The position numbers and the translations under genes were made by a program. DNA of 64,000 nucleotides from Ehrlichia muris AS145 (lineage in GTDB: Bacteria; Pseudomonadota; Alphaproteobacteria; Rickettsiales; Anaplasmataceae). The notes beneath the pieces are model-generated. The model saw only the letters and a program-made list of their open reading frames with translations. It ran no database searches and had not been told where the DNA came from. The DNA lies in contig NC_023063.1 of assembly GCF_000508225.1 (NCBI RefSeq), positions 930,001 to 994,000 on the forward strand. Direction: 5' to 3'. Shown piece after piece: positions 51,516 through 63,627 of this stretch (position 1 is the stretch's first letter; each line of letters begins with the position of its first letter).

Positions 51516-52307
51516 ATGAGTAAATATCGGAACATTGGATACGTTTTCACTGATGCTTTTGACAAGAGTGTAGCTATTACATTAGAAAAGCAGTACGGCC
51601 TTATAGATATTAAAAAGAATGAAGATGCGGTTGTTGATTTGCTTGTAGTAATAGGTGGTGACGGGCTTATGCTCCATAGTTTACACAATTACATCATTAA
51701 TAAAGGCAATAATGTACCTGTTTACGGAATAAATTACGGTACAGTTGGGTTTTTACTAAACCAATATTCAGAGCATAATCTTATAGATCGTATCAACCAA
51801 GCAGTTCCAACTCAATTAACAGTATTAAACATGGCTGCTACCGATACTAACAAAAAACAGCATAATGCAATTGCTATAAACGAGGTATCTATATTTCGCA
51901 GTACTCATCAAGCTACAAACTTACAGATAAAAATTAATAGTAAACTAGTAATGGAAAAGCTAGTATCCGATGGTATTCTAGTTTCAACACCAGCTGGCAG
52001 TACAGCTTACAATTTCTCTGCAGGTGGATCCATATTACCCTTAAACGCTAATGTTTTATCATTAACTGCAATAAACTCATTCAGACCTAGACGATGGCGA
52101 GGAGCAATACTAACAAACTCTACTATAATAGAAATAGACGTAATTAATCCCGAAATACGCTCTGTAGCAGCAGTTGCTGATTATACAGAATTTCGGAATA
52201 TTGCAAACATAAAGATAAAGAAAGATAGTGATATTACCATTACATTATTATTTGATAAAGAACGTAATTTGGAAGAACGAATTACTAATGAGCAGTTCTC
52301 GGCTTAA
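51516..52307 (+). CDS. nadK: NAD kinase
   Basis: Makes NADP from NAD with ATP. The diagnostic motifs are VVIGGDGLMLHSLH (GGDG, ATP/catalytic), VYGINYGTVGFLLNQY, and VSTPAGSTAYNFSAGGSILP, with NEVSIFR between them. A TTG at 51510 could add two residues; the ATG at 51516 is the natural start, giving 263 residues. It lies 44 bp after rpmE and 80 bp before guaB, so these three may form one transcription unit. Confidence 0.94.
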   Translation: MSKYRNIGYVFTDAFDKSVAITLEKQYGLIDIKKNEDAVVDLLVVIGGDGLMLHSLHNYIINKGNNVPVYGINYGTVGFLLNQYSEHNLIDRINQAVPTQLTVLNMAATDTNKKQHNAIAINEVSIFRSTHQATNLQIKINSKLVMEKLVSDGILVSTPAGSTAYNFSAGGSILPLNANVLSLTAINSFRPRRWRGAILTNSTIIEIDVINPEIRSVAAVADYTEFRNIANIKIKKDSDITITLLFDKERNLEERITNEQFSA

Positions 52308-52387
52308 GGAGATTATATTTAAGTAATACTATTGCATGAATACTCAAAAGTTCATATACTTTATAAGCAATCTTTTATGGAAAACAA

Positions 52388-53848
52388 GTGGAACTTTCTT
52401 ATGCTTTTGATGACATACTAATTACTCCATCAGCATCCGATGTATTGCCTTCAGAAACAGATGTTACAACTTATATTACAAACGAAATAAAATTAAGAAT
52501 TCCAATTATCTCTGCAGCAATGGATACAGTAACAGAGGCAAAATTAGCTATAGCATTGGCACAACATGGTGGTATTGGTTGCATACATAAAAATTTACCT
52601 ATCGATACACAGTTACTTGAAGTCAGAAAAGTAAAAAAGTACGAAAGTTGGATAGTATATAATCCTATTACAGTATCCCCTGATGATAGTCTCGCAGTAG
52701 CACTCTCGATCATGCAAGAATATAGTTACTCAGGAATACCTGTAGTAACAGATACAGCACATGGAAAACTTTTAGTAGGAATATTAACAAACCGTGACGT
52801 AAGATTTGTCGAAAATAAAGACTGTAAAGTATCTGATATAATGACTAAAGATAATTTAATCACAGTTCCAGAAGGCATAGAGCGATCAGACGCAATAAAA
52901 TTATTGCATCAGTATAGAAAAGAGAGACTTATAGTAGTAGACAATAATTATTGTTGTGTTGGTCTTATTACAGTAAAAGATATAGAGAAATTTAATCAAT
53001 TTCCAAATTCCTGCAAAGACAGCGGTGCAAGACTACGAGTTGCAGCTGCAGTAGGCACAGGAATAAAAGACGGGATAGAAAGAGCTGAAGCACTAATTGC
53101 AGAAGATGCTGACATAATAATTGTAGATACCGCCCATGGGCATTCCGAAAAGGTTCTAACAACAGTTAAAGAAATCAAAGCTTTATTTCCTCATTCTCAA
53201 ATAATTGGAGGAAATATTGCAACAGCAGAAGGAACCCAAGCACTAATTGAAGCAGGAGTTGATGCTGTTAAAGTAGGTATAGGACCAGGGTCAATTTGTA
53301 CAACAAGAATTGTAACTGGGGTAGGTGTACCACAATTTTCAGCTATTTTAAATGTTGTAAATGCATGTAAAAACAAAAAAATCAAAGTTATTGCAGATGG
53401 AGGCATAAAATATTCTGGAGATATAGCAAAGTCCATAGCAGCAGGAGCAGATGTTGTAATGATAGGTTCCATTTTTGCTGGTACAGATGAAAGCCCAGGA
53501 GAAATTATAATATATAATGGACGAGCATACAAATCATATAGAGGCATGGGATCAGTCGGAGCAATGAAGCGTGGATCTGCTAGTCGCTATTTCCAGGAAA
53601 ATAATAATAATAAATTTATTCCAGAAGGAATTGAAGGAAGAGTGCCTCTCAAAGGACCAGTTGCAGGAGTGATACAGCAATTAGTAGGTGGATTAAAGTC
53701 TGCAATGGGATACACAGGCAATAGAAATATCAGTGAGATGAAAAAAAATTGCAAGTTTACTAGTATCACATCAGCAGGATTACGTGAAAGCCATGTTCAT
53801 GATGTAATAATTACTAGAGAAGCATCAAATTATGATCCTATTTCTTAA
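52388..53848 (+). CDS. guaB: inosine-5'-monophosphate dehydrogenase
   Basis: Oxidises IMP to XMP, the first committed step to GMP. The 486-residue protein has the start YAFDDILITPSASDVLPSE, two CBS domains at about residues 90-205 (VGILTNRDVRFVENKDCKV), the catalytic loop GPGSICTTRIVTGVGVPQ with Cys304, the phosphate site VIADGGIKYSGDIAKSIAAG, and the flap SSRY-like segment KRGSASRYFQ. The start codon is GTG at 52388. It is intact and of normal length. Purine synthesis is complete in Ehrlichia, unlike Rickettsia, which fits. Confidence 0.96.
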   Translation: MELSYAFDDILITPSASDVLPSETDVTTYITNEIKLRIPIISAAMDTVTEAKLAIALAQHGGIGCIHKNLPIDTQLLEVRKVKKYESWIVYNPITVSPDDSLAVALSIMQEYSYSGIPVVTDTAHGKLLVGILTNRDVRFVENKDCKVSDIMTKDNLITVPEGIERSDAIKLLHQYRKERLIVVDNNYCCVGLITVKDIEKFNQFPNSCKDSGARLRVAAAVGTGIKDGIERAEALIAEDADIIIVDTAHGHSEKVLTTVKEIKALFPHSQIIGGNIATAEGTQALIEAGVDAVKVGIGPGSICTTRIVTGVGVPQFSAILNVVNACKNKKIKVIADGGIKYSGDIAKSIAAGADVVMIGSIFAGTDESPGEIIIYNGRAYKSYRGMGSVGAMKRGSASRYFQENNNNKFIPEGIEGRVPLKGPVAGVIQQLVGGLKSAMGYTGNRNISEMKKNCKFTSITSAGLRESHVHDVIITREASNYDPIS

Positions 53849-54361
53849 GTAATAATGCCATTGACTTCAAAAAGAAAATCATTTCTATTGTGTTCTGAAT
53901 TATAAAAAACAGGGCCTAATATTGTCTAAATAAAAGCTTATAAAAGACATATTTTCCTATCATACAGATAAAGTTCTAACTGCAATTGAATGAAAAAAAC
54001 CTTCAAGAAAGTTCTTAATAGGGACTTTTAGTAATAACACTATTTATAAACAAGATTGATAACTCATAGTATTAACGTATTTCCATATTTAATACAAGAT
54101 ACTATTAACCAAAGAAGAGTAACACCTATGAAAAAACCTTCAAGAAAGTTCTTAATAGGGACTTTTAGTAATAACACTATTTATAAACAAGATTGATAAC
54201 TCATAGTATTAACGTATTTCCATATTTAATACAAGATACTATTAACCAAAGAAGAGTAACACCTATAGAAAAATAAAGCGTATAACTTTGCAGCAAAAAG
54301 CTAAAAAAACGTACGCAAGACTTTTTAAAAATGAATGACATTTAAAGACTTATAGCTTAAC
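53849..54361. other. intergenic stretch between guaB and 5S rRNA
   Basis: Convergent region. Mainly occupied by a 136-bp duplication (listed separately). No gene seen. On the minus strand this is the downstream flank of the rRNA unit and should hold its terminator, but no strong hairpin with a T-run is apparent. Confidence 0.5.
54000..54267. repeat. 136-bp direct tandem duplication
   Basis: ccttcaagaaagttcttaat occurs at 54000 and 54136; the two units are practically identical, which indicates a very recent duplication. It lies downstream of the 5S rRNA gene. Confidence 0.93.
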
Positions 54362-54479
54362 AAGGGTGGCAGTGACTTACTCTCCCGTGTCTTAAGACAA
54401 AGTACCATCAGCGCTAGAAGGCTTAACTTCCAGGTTCGAAATGTAAGCTGGGTGTACCACTTCCGCTATTACCACCAAC
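54362..54479 (-). rRNA. rrf: 5S ribosomal RNA
   Basis: Recognised on the minus strand by GGTTGGTGGTAATAGCGG at the 5' end, GAACCTGGAAGTTAAG in the loop B/C region, GCGCTGATGGTACT, and CGGGAGAGTAAGTCACTGCC near the 3' end. The length is about 118 bases. It follows the 23S gene by about 70 bp, so the two are co-transcribed. Confidence 0.93.
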
Positions 54480-54551
54480 CCAATTAAACTATAAGTCCCA
54501 AATAAGCAAAAAGATGAGCTTGCAGTTTTAACACTACATATATTTACAAAA

Positions 54552-57350
<2,799 letters not shown>

Positions 57351-57355
57351 TATAT

Positions 57356-57375
57356 ATGCAGTACTAAAACTGCAT
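57356..57375 (-). promoter_or_regulatory. hairpin just upstream of 23S, possible processing site
   Basis: atgcagt at 57356 and actgcat at 57369 form a perfect 7-bp stem with a 6-base loop, directly before the estimated 5' end of 23S. It may mark an RNase processing signal of the precursor. Confidence 0.4.
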
Positions 57376-57439
57376 TTATTATATTATACTCTTAGCTAAT
57401 TGAATTGATTGATGATTAATAATCACCAATCTTACCATT

Positions 57440-57532
57440 TAATTAATTCTTTTTGCTTACTTGTCAAACAACAAAGGTACATTACGCACCTCGTGAGATA
57501 TAATTTTTAACGATATATGAATGCTATGTCAA
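57440..57532 (-). promoter_or_regulatory. candidate promoters for the 23S-5S unit
   Basis: Two perfect TTGACA -35 boxes lie on the minus strand, at 57527-57532 and 57462-57467. A TAAAAA box follows the first at 17 bp; the second is followed at 17 bp by AATTAA. The -35 boxes are strong, the -10 boxes weak. Having its own promoters is expected for an rRNA pair separated from 16S. Confidence 0.45.
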
Positions 57533-57613
57533 TACTTATTTTTTTTTATTTTAATCTTATTTTAAAAATGAATAATAAATATTATATCTCAATATAAATC
57601 TATATACTATATC

Positions 57614-58468
57614 ATGCTACCCTACACATTAAACATAACTAATCTCCAAGAAAAATTTACAATGTATTATCACTATCTCAATAGTGTCAGTAATAATTAT
57701 CTAATCTGTGTTCATGGTATAACAAGAAATTCTCGAGATTTTGATTACTTAGTGAATAATTTATCATCTGATTATAAAATAATATGTCCAGATATTGTAG
57801 GAAGAGGAAAAAGTTCATGGTTAGAAGATCATAAATTGTATAATTATTCAACTTACTGTAAGAGCATAATATACTTACTGAGACATTTGAAAATTGATAA
57901 AGTAGATTTTCTAGGCACTTCAATGGGTGGGATAATAGGCATGTATTTAGCTGCATACTTTCCTGGTTTAATTAATAAGCTCATCATTAATGATATCGGT
58001 CCAGCTATTACAGTATCAGCTTTAAAGAAAATTTCTAAACATATAAATATTAACCCCATATTTAACACAATTACTGAAGCAGAAATATATATAAAAAAGC
58101 TATTATACAATTTTGGAATAACGCAAGAAGACCACTGGCAACATATTATTAAGCATAGTATTATACAAAACTCAAACAACACTTACTCACTGGCAGCAGA
58201 TCCTAAAATAGGTATAGCTTTTGATGAAGAAATTAACAATATAAAAGACACTGATACATGGAGCATATGGGATGTATGGAAAAAAATACAAAGCAGAATA
58301 TTAGTAATACGTGGAGGCTTATCAAATATTTTAATGCAAACTACACTAAATAAAATGATGCTTTCAAAACAATATATTGATTCTATAGAATATCCTAACA
58401 TAGGTCATGCCCCAGCACTCATGGATAATTATCAGATACAAGATATAAAAAATTGGTTGTTAAGCTAA
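57614..58468 (+). CDS. alpha/beta hydrolase
   Basis: A 284-residue serine hydrolase-fold protein. It has the oxyanion motif VHGITRN near residue 33, ICPDIVGRGKSSW, the nucleophile elbow GTSMGG with Ser103 and a late His in NIGHAPALMD. The position normally holding the acid (GGxSD) reads GGLSN here, so the Asp is replaced by Asn or supplied elsewhere. There is no signal peptide. Rickettsiales carry several such enzymes of unknown substrate. It is divergent from the rRNA unit and 218 bp upstream of pdhA. Confidence 0.85.
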   Translation: MLPYTLNITNLQEKFTMYYHYLNSVSNNYLICVHGITRNSRDFDYLVNNLSSDYKIICPDIVGRGKSSWLEDHKLYNYSTYCKSIIYLLRHLKIDKVDFLGTSMGGIIGMYLAAYFPGLINKLIINDIGPAITVSALKKISKHININPIFNTITEAEIYIKKLLYNFGITQEDHWQHIIKHSIIQNSNNTYSLAADPKIGIAFDEEINNIKDTDTWSIWDVWKKIQSRILVIRGGLSNILMQTTLNKMMLSKQYIDSIEYPNIGHAPALMDNYQIQDIKNWLLS

Positions 58469-58686
58469 CTTATAAATAACAACTAATTATTAATCACTAA
58501 ACAAATCAATGATTAATACCTACCATTAACTATTGTGACTTATGATATTGATGAGTATAAATGTTTAATACATAATTAGTTGTTGCGATATACCAATAAA
58601 TAAGTTAGCAATATTTTGATATAAAACAACTAATGTTACTGATTAAATATATCACGTACCAAGCTCATTATATTTTTAGGTAATAC

Positions 58687-59670
58687 ATGACAGAAAAACA
58701 TTCACATAACTTAACAAATAAACAGCTAGTAAATTGTTACTATAGCATGCTACTAATGCGTAGGTTTGAAGAGAAATCTGGACAACTTTACGGGATGGGT
58801 TTGATAGGAGGTTTTTGTCATTTATACATAGGACAAGAAGCTATAGCAGTAGGAATACAAAATGCCATTATAGAAGGAGATGCTATTATCACTAGCTACC
58901 GAGATCATGGGTTTATGCTCTCAGTAGGAACAGATCCAAAGTATGTAATGGCAGAATTAATGGGTAAAAGCACAGGCTGTTCCAAAGGTAAAGGTGGATC
59001 AATGCATATGTTTAACATAGATAAGCACTTTTTTGGGGGCCACGGTATTGTTGGAGCACAAGTACCTATAGGAACAGGTATTGCTCTTGCCAACAAATAT
59101 AAAAAAAATAACAACGTTGTATTCGTATGCTTTGGAGATGGAGCAGTTAACCAAGGTCAAGTATATGAATCTTTCAATTTTGCTGCATTGTCGAAATTAC
59201 CAGTAGTATATGTTATTGAGAATAATGAATATGCAATGGGTACATCTGTGTCTAGATCATCTTACATAACAGATCTATACAAGAAAGGAGAAAGTTTCGG
59301 CATCTCAGGATATCAAGTAGATGGCATGGATTTATTTTCCGTAACACAAGCTGCAACAGATGCAGCAAATTATTGTAGGTCAAATAATGGGCCAATACTA
59401 TTGGAAATGAAAACTTACCGCTATAGGGGACACTCTATGTCAGATCCAGCAAAATATCGATCAAAACAAGAAGTAGAAGAAATAAAAGAAAATAAAGACC
59501 CTATTACCAATCTAAAAAACTATCTAGTGTCTAATAATATCATATCTGATGATGACTGTGATAAATATGATAAAGAAATACGTAACATAGTAAAAGAGTC
59601 TGTAGATTTTTCACAAAATAGCAATGAACCTGATGCTGATATGTTGTATACTGACATCTACAAAGATTGA
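58687..59670 (+). CDS. pdhA: pyruvate dehydrogenase E1 component, alpha subunit
   Basis: Thiamine-diphosphate-dependent decarboxylase subunit feeding acetyl-CoA to the TCA cycle. The 327-residue protein shows MRRFEEKSGQLYGMGLIGGF near the N-terminus, the HGxGV-like HGIVGAQVPIGTGIALA, and the ThDP motif GDGAVNQGQVYESFNFAAL ending ENN (about residues 150-180), then TYRYRGHSMSDPAKYR, the regulatory-loop region of the family. The ATG at 58687 has TTTAGG upstream. pdhB and the E2 gene are not adjacent, as often happens in this group. Confidence 0.95.
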   Translation: MTEKHSHNLTNKQLVNCYYSMLLMRRFEEKSGQLYGMGLIGGFCHLYIGQEAIAVGIQNAIIEGDAIITSYRDHGFMLSVGTDPKYVMAELMGKSTGCSKGKGGSMHMFNIDKHFFGGHGIVGAQVPIGTGIALANKYKKNNNVVFVCFGDGAVNQGQVYESFNFAALSKLPVVYVIENNEYAMGTSVSRSSYITDLYKKGESFGISGYQVDGMDLFSVTQAATDAANYCRSNNGPILLEMKTYRYRGHSMSDPAKYRSKQEVEEIKENKDPITNLKNYLVSNNIISDDDCDKYDKEIRNIVKESVDFSQNSNEPDADMLYTDIYKD

Positions 59671-60012
59671 TGTACAAGTGTATTAGCAACTCCTTTGAAC
59701 TAGTTTTTACATATTGGAACACTGTAACCGAAATAAATAGTTTGTAAATTTACAAGCACTTAAAATATATGCTAATTTATATAGGATAGGCTCTAACTCA
59801 TCATGAATCACTCATAGTAAATGGATTTGATTATAATGGAATCTACTATATGTTAAGACTTACATAATAAAATACAAATAATTTTTTACAAAAGTTTAAC
59901 AAACTTTTAACATAAGTATTTTATGATCTTCCATACTAAATTTGCATAGATTTGTTGCAAATTCCAATATTAATGTTAGAATGAAGCGTTGTACATTTAC
60001 TACAAAATATAG
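59671..60012. other. intergenic stretch upstream of virB9
   Basis: About 340 bp with no gene seen. It likely contains the promoter of the virB9 homologue. Confidence 0.5.
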
Positions 60013-60792
60013 ATGAAAAATGTAGCAGTAGTTTTCGTCCTGATTTTATTTAGCAGTATAGTCTGTTTTGCTAAACAAGAAGTACGTTCCATAGCACAAG
60101 ATGATCATATCAAAGCTATTACTTATAATCCACATGCTATACATAAATACGTAGGTTTTTATGGTTACCAGTCTAGTATACTGTTTGAAGAAGGAGAGGT
60201 AATAGATACAATATCGATGGGTGACTCAACTGGATGGCAGTTACTACCCAAAAATAATAGATTATTTATTAAACCTGTATCTGACAAAGCAGATACAAAT
60301 GCAACTATAATTACAAATAAACGTGTATACTATTTTGAATTTTTTGCAGAGGAAGCTACAGGACTTGATGATCCAAGGTTGGCTTATGAAGTAAGGTTTA
60401 TGTACTCTTCTACTGAAAATTTTGCTACAGAAAGTGGCTCTGACATGGTATTTCCAGTTAGTCAACCTGCTATACCAGACTTAACTGATCGTGACGTTGC
60501 AAAAAAAGGATTAAATTTTGACTATTTAGTATCACATAACAGAGGAAGCCAGCGAATTGTACCACTCAAAATTTTTGATGACAACCAATTCACTTACATG
60601 CAATTCTTACACATCAATGCGGATTTACCATCAATATTTAACGTAGACTCTGAAGGATATGAATCATTAGTCAACTTTAGAATATCTGGAGATTATGTCA
60701 TTATTGAACGAGTTAGCAGTGCTTTCACCTTACGTTATGGGTCAGAGACAGTATGTGTGTTTAACAATAAGTACAAAAGAACAAGAAAATAA
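60013..60792 (+). CDS. virB9: type IV secretion protein VirB9 homologue
   Basis: A 259-residue exported protein of the VirB9/CagX/TrbG family, a subunit of the outer-membrane core complex of type IV secretion. It has a signal peptide (residues 1-20, ending VCFA), the N-terminal domain with ITYNPHAIHKYVGFYGYQSS, the STGWQL motif, NATIITNKRVYYFEF, then the C-terminal domain with LNFDYLVS, TYMQFLHINADLPSIF and a terminal ALRYG-like FTLRYGSETVCVFN. The gene is isolated, while the family's main virB8-D4 clusters are elsewhere, so it is the second VirB9 copy typical of Anaplasmataceae. Isolation and duplication are established features of this T4SS. Confidence 0.9.
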   Translation: MKNVAVVFVLILFSSIVCFAKQEVRSIAQDDHIKAITYNPHAIHKYVGFYGYQSSILFEEGEVIDTISMGDSTGWQLLPKNNRLFIKPVSDKADTNATIITNKRVYYFEFFAEEATGLDDPRLAYEVRFMYSSTENFATESGSDMVFPVSQPAIPDLTDRDVAKKGLNFDYLVSHNRGSQRIVPLKIFDDNQFTYMQFLHINADLPSIFNVDSEGYESLVNFRISGDYVIIERVSSAFTLRYGSETVCVFNNKYKRTRK

Positions 60793-60800
60793 TAATATAG

Positions 60801-60817
60801 CTTTTTATTGTAAAAAG
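60801..60817 (+). terminator. candidate terminator after virB9
   Basis: ctttttа-type stem: ctttttatt at 60801 pairs with taaaaag ending at 60817, a 7-bp stem with a 3-base loop, followed by agtttta. It has an AT-only stem apart from one pair, so it is weak. Confidence 0.35.
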
Positions 60818-61124
60818 AGTTTTATATATTTAGCGTATGACAATTTTGTTTTTTAGTCATGCAAAATATTTATTAATTATAAGCCATCAAAAAACTAACT
60901 TATGGCTGTGATAAGTGTGTATACTCAATGTAAGTGTTCACTACAATAGAAACATTTATAATATTTTATTACTAAATCATTAATACATGGGTATTATAGT
61001 TTACATCACTAGTAGTAACTCAAAATATATCTATCAAACAATACTTTTATTATATTTTTTATGCTTGCGATAATTTATAACTGTTTTACAATGTACAAGT
61101 AGCTTTATAAAAATGGTATAAACA

Positions 61125-61448
61125 ATGGTTGAGCAAATTGGAGATAGTGAGTTTGAAAACAAGGTTATATCTTCCAATGAGGATATATTAATTTTAGTAG
61201 ATTTCTGGGCTCCGTGGTGTGGACCTTGTAAAACTTTAGAGCCCCAACTTGAAAAATTAGCACAACAATACGCCGGTAAAGTAAAGATATATAAGTTAAA
61301 TATTGAAGATAATCAGGATGTTGCTATTCGATATGGAGTCAGTGCAGTACCAACCATCCTAATGTTTAAAAATGGAAAAAAATTATCACAAGTTATCGGA
61401 GCTGATGTTTCAAAGATAATAAATGAATTAAATAACCACATAAACTAG
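61125..61448 (+). CDS. trxA: thioredoxin
   Basis: A 107-residue thioredoxin with the standard active site WCGPC (FWAPWCGPCKTLEPQLEKL, Cys32 and Cys35), the cis-proline loop AVPTILMFKNGK, and the C-terminal VIGADVSK segment. It reduces protein disulfides in the cytosol. It stands alone, 330 bp after virB9. Confidence 0.96.
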   Translation: MVEQIGDSEFENKVISSNEDILILVDFWAPWCGPCKTLEPQLEKLAQQYAGKVKIYKLNIEDNQDVAIRYGVSAVPTILMFKNGKKLSQVIGADVSKIINELNNHIN

Positions 61449-61454
61449 AATTTC

Positions 61455-61470
61455 GTACAGATAACTGTAC
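61455..61470 (+). terminator. short hairpin after trxA
   Basis: gtacag and ctgtac form a perfect 6-bp stem with an ataa loop just past the trxA stop. There is no T-run behind it, so termination is uncertain. Confidence 0.3.
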
Positions 61471-61552
61471 ATTATATTAAAGATATATTTGTATATTTTA
61501 CTAGAGCTTTTTAGTTTAATGTTTTTAGCAAAATACCAACAAAAATCTTTGA

Positions 61553-61960
61553 TTAACTACTGTTTTCTGGTGTGCTTTTCTTGCTATCTATTCCTTCTGC
61601 AGTTATATGCTTTATTAATTCATATAGTGTATTACTATCAATAAATATACCATTAATAAACTACATTCACCTACTAAAGGTTTTTTAGTGTCAGCACCTT
61701 TTTCTATACACAGTTAGATTGTTCTTTTTAAAATTAGCGCACACGTATTTTACTTGGTGTTTACCATATTATTCTTCTTATATCATATCCTTTCTTTATT
61801 ATATGCTTTACTGATTTTATAACACAAAATTATTAGCAAATGATGTCCTATAAATCAATATTCCATAATAACGACTCTTTGTAGTGTAAATCATTTTCCA
61901 AAAAAACATAATAGAGATTGATTTTGCTAAGCTAGTTATTATTTAATCTGACACTTAGTA
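61553..61960 (-). pseudogene. decayed gene, possibly ankyrin-repeat type
   Basis: On the minus strand the last in-frame portion reads GIFIDSNTLYELIKHITAEG then IDSKKSTPENSS and a stop at 61553. One frame over, just upstream, is IEKGADTKKPLVGECS, and further up SVKHIIKKGYDIRR. The pieces read like coding sequence, but stops and frameshifts separate them. The LIEKGAD-type phrase is typical of ankyrin repeats, which are frequent in Ehrlichia effectors; with only one such phrase the family assignment is weak. Confidence 0.4.
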
Positions 61961-62391
61961 CTAGTATTTCTCATACTTCCATTAATGATACATTTTTCTA
62001 GATCATAAAGTACATAAATCATAATAAAAATATATATTGTCAACAGATTCAAATATCACCTGGTAAAGATTTCAAATATTCTGTTCAAAGCTCAGCATTA
62101 ATAAATGCTATGATTTTTCAAGTAAATACAGACATATATTACAACTTCCTAAGCTCAGAATAATATTAGATGAAACATAAACCAAAATATCACACTACCC
62201 ATACAGATAAATTTTTAATATTTCCTTATTCTGACAATATAATAATAACTTCAAACGTTATAAGTGCTAGCTAAGCTTTCACTCTACTATAAATTTTTAC
62301 TAGAGCACCATAAATTATAAAAATATAAAAAAAGTTTTTGAACATTACATACTAGACACTTTAATATCAATTCTAAAGTTGGAGAATATTC
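61961..62391. other. intergenic stretch
   Basis: No gene or RNA that I can support. It may contain more of the decayed gene to its left. Confidence 0.45.
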
Positions 62392-63627
62392 CTATAACAC
62401 TTGACCTACTAAATAATTTCCCTCTATCCTTTCTATTTCCACTTCAACAATACTCTGTAATTGCACTTTATTATTGGAAAATTTTACTAAAGCAAAATTT
62501 TCTGCCCTACCAGTATCTGATTTTTCAACCACAACCCTTTGCTTTGTATGTAAAAGAGTTTTATAAAAACTATTTAACCTTTTTTCAGCAAATTCTAATA
62601 AGTACTTTACACGTCTTTTTTTCACTTCTTGTATAACCTGTGGCATCCTAGCAGCTGATGTACCCTCTCTTCTTGAATATGGAAAAATATGTAAATAAGA
62701 AATATTTGCTTCCTCTATCAACTTAACAGTATCATCAAACATTTTTTCAGTTTCTGTAGGAAAACCAACTATAATATCAGCCCCAAACGCTACCTCTTTT
62801 CTTTTACTACTTATCCTATTACAAAATTCTATTACCTGTTCTCTATTATGTCTACGCTTCATCCTTTTTAAGATTAAATTATTCCCTGATTGTAAGCTTA
62901 GATGCAAGTGTGGCATAAATCTAGGTTCATTCACAATAACATCAAGCAGATCATTCTCTATTTCTGCTACATCTATAGATGATAATCTTAATCTATGCAA
63001 TTGAGGGACTGCTCTCAATACTCTTTTTATCATTGTTCCAAGCACACGTTGACCATAAATATCCAATCCAAAATCGCTGATATCTACTCCAGTAAAAACA
63101 ACTTCATTATATCCATTATCAACACAATCTCTAACTCTACCTATAATATCTTCTATGTGTAGAGAACGGTTATTTCCCCTTGCCTTTGTAATAACACAAA
63201 AAGTACACTCGTGATTACATCCATTCTGAATTTCAATCAATGCTCTAGATTTACCAGAAAATTCTTTAATTGAATCATGTGCAACTTCTCTTGAATTTTC
63301 TATCTTACTTACAATAACTTTATCTTCAGCAAGATAATTTTCATATTTAAGTTTATCCTGATTACCTAGTACCTTAATTACCCCTGGCATATTAATATAC
63401 AATTCAGGATTTAATTGAGCAGCACACCCTACTACAATAATCTTAACATTAGCATTATTATTATAAAGTTTACGTATCTTAGATCTTACTTGACGCTCAG
63501 CTTCATTAGTTACAGCACAACTATGCACAACAACAACATCATCCAACTGAGCTTTTTTTAAGTTATTTCTTATAACTTCACTTTCATAAAAATTTAATCT
63601 ACATCCAAAGGTAATTACGTCACTCAT
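62392..63627 (-). CDS. mtaB: MiaB-family tRNA methylthiotransferase (MtaB type)
   Basis: A radical-SAM enzyme that adds a methylthio group to N6-threonylcarbamoyl-adenosine at tRNA position 37. The 411-residue protein has the N-terminal UPF0004 domain (TFGCRLNFYESE with Cys, VVHSCAVTNEAERQ, VVGCAAQLNPE), the radical-SAM CxxxCxxC in QNGCNHECTFCVITKARG, and later FGADIIVGFPTETEKMF. The C-terminal TRAM-like domain is short. RLN rather than QMN after the first Cys favours MtaB over MiaB. A GTG one codon upstream at 63630 is an alternative start. Confidence 0.88.
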   Translation of the reverse strand: MSDVITFGCRLNFYESEVIRNNLKKAQLDDVVVVHSCAVTNEAERQVRSKIRKLYNNNANVKIIVVGCAAQLNPELYINMPGVIKVLGNQDKLKYENYLAEDKVIVSKIENSREVAHDSIKEFSGKSRALIEIQNGCNHECTFCVITKARGNNRSLHIEDIIGRVRDCVDNGYNEVVFTGVDISDFGLDIYGQRVLGTMIKRVLRAVPQLHRLRLSSIDVAEIENDLLDVIVNEPRFMPHLHLSLQSGNNLILKRMKRRHNREQVIEFCNRISSKRKEVAFGADIIVGFPTETEKMFDDTVKLIEEANISYLHIFPYSRREGTSAARMPQVIQEVKKRRVKYLLEFAEKRLNSFYKTLLHTKQRVVVEKSDTGRAENFALVKFSNNKVQLQSIVEVEIERIEGNYLVGQVL

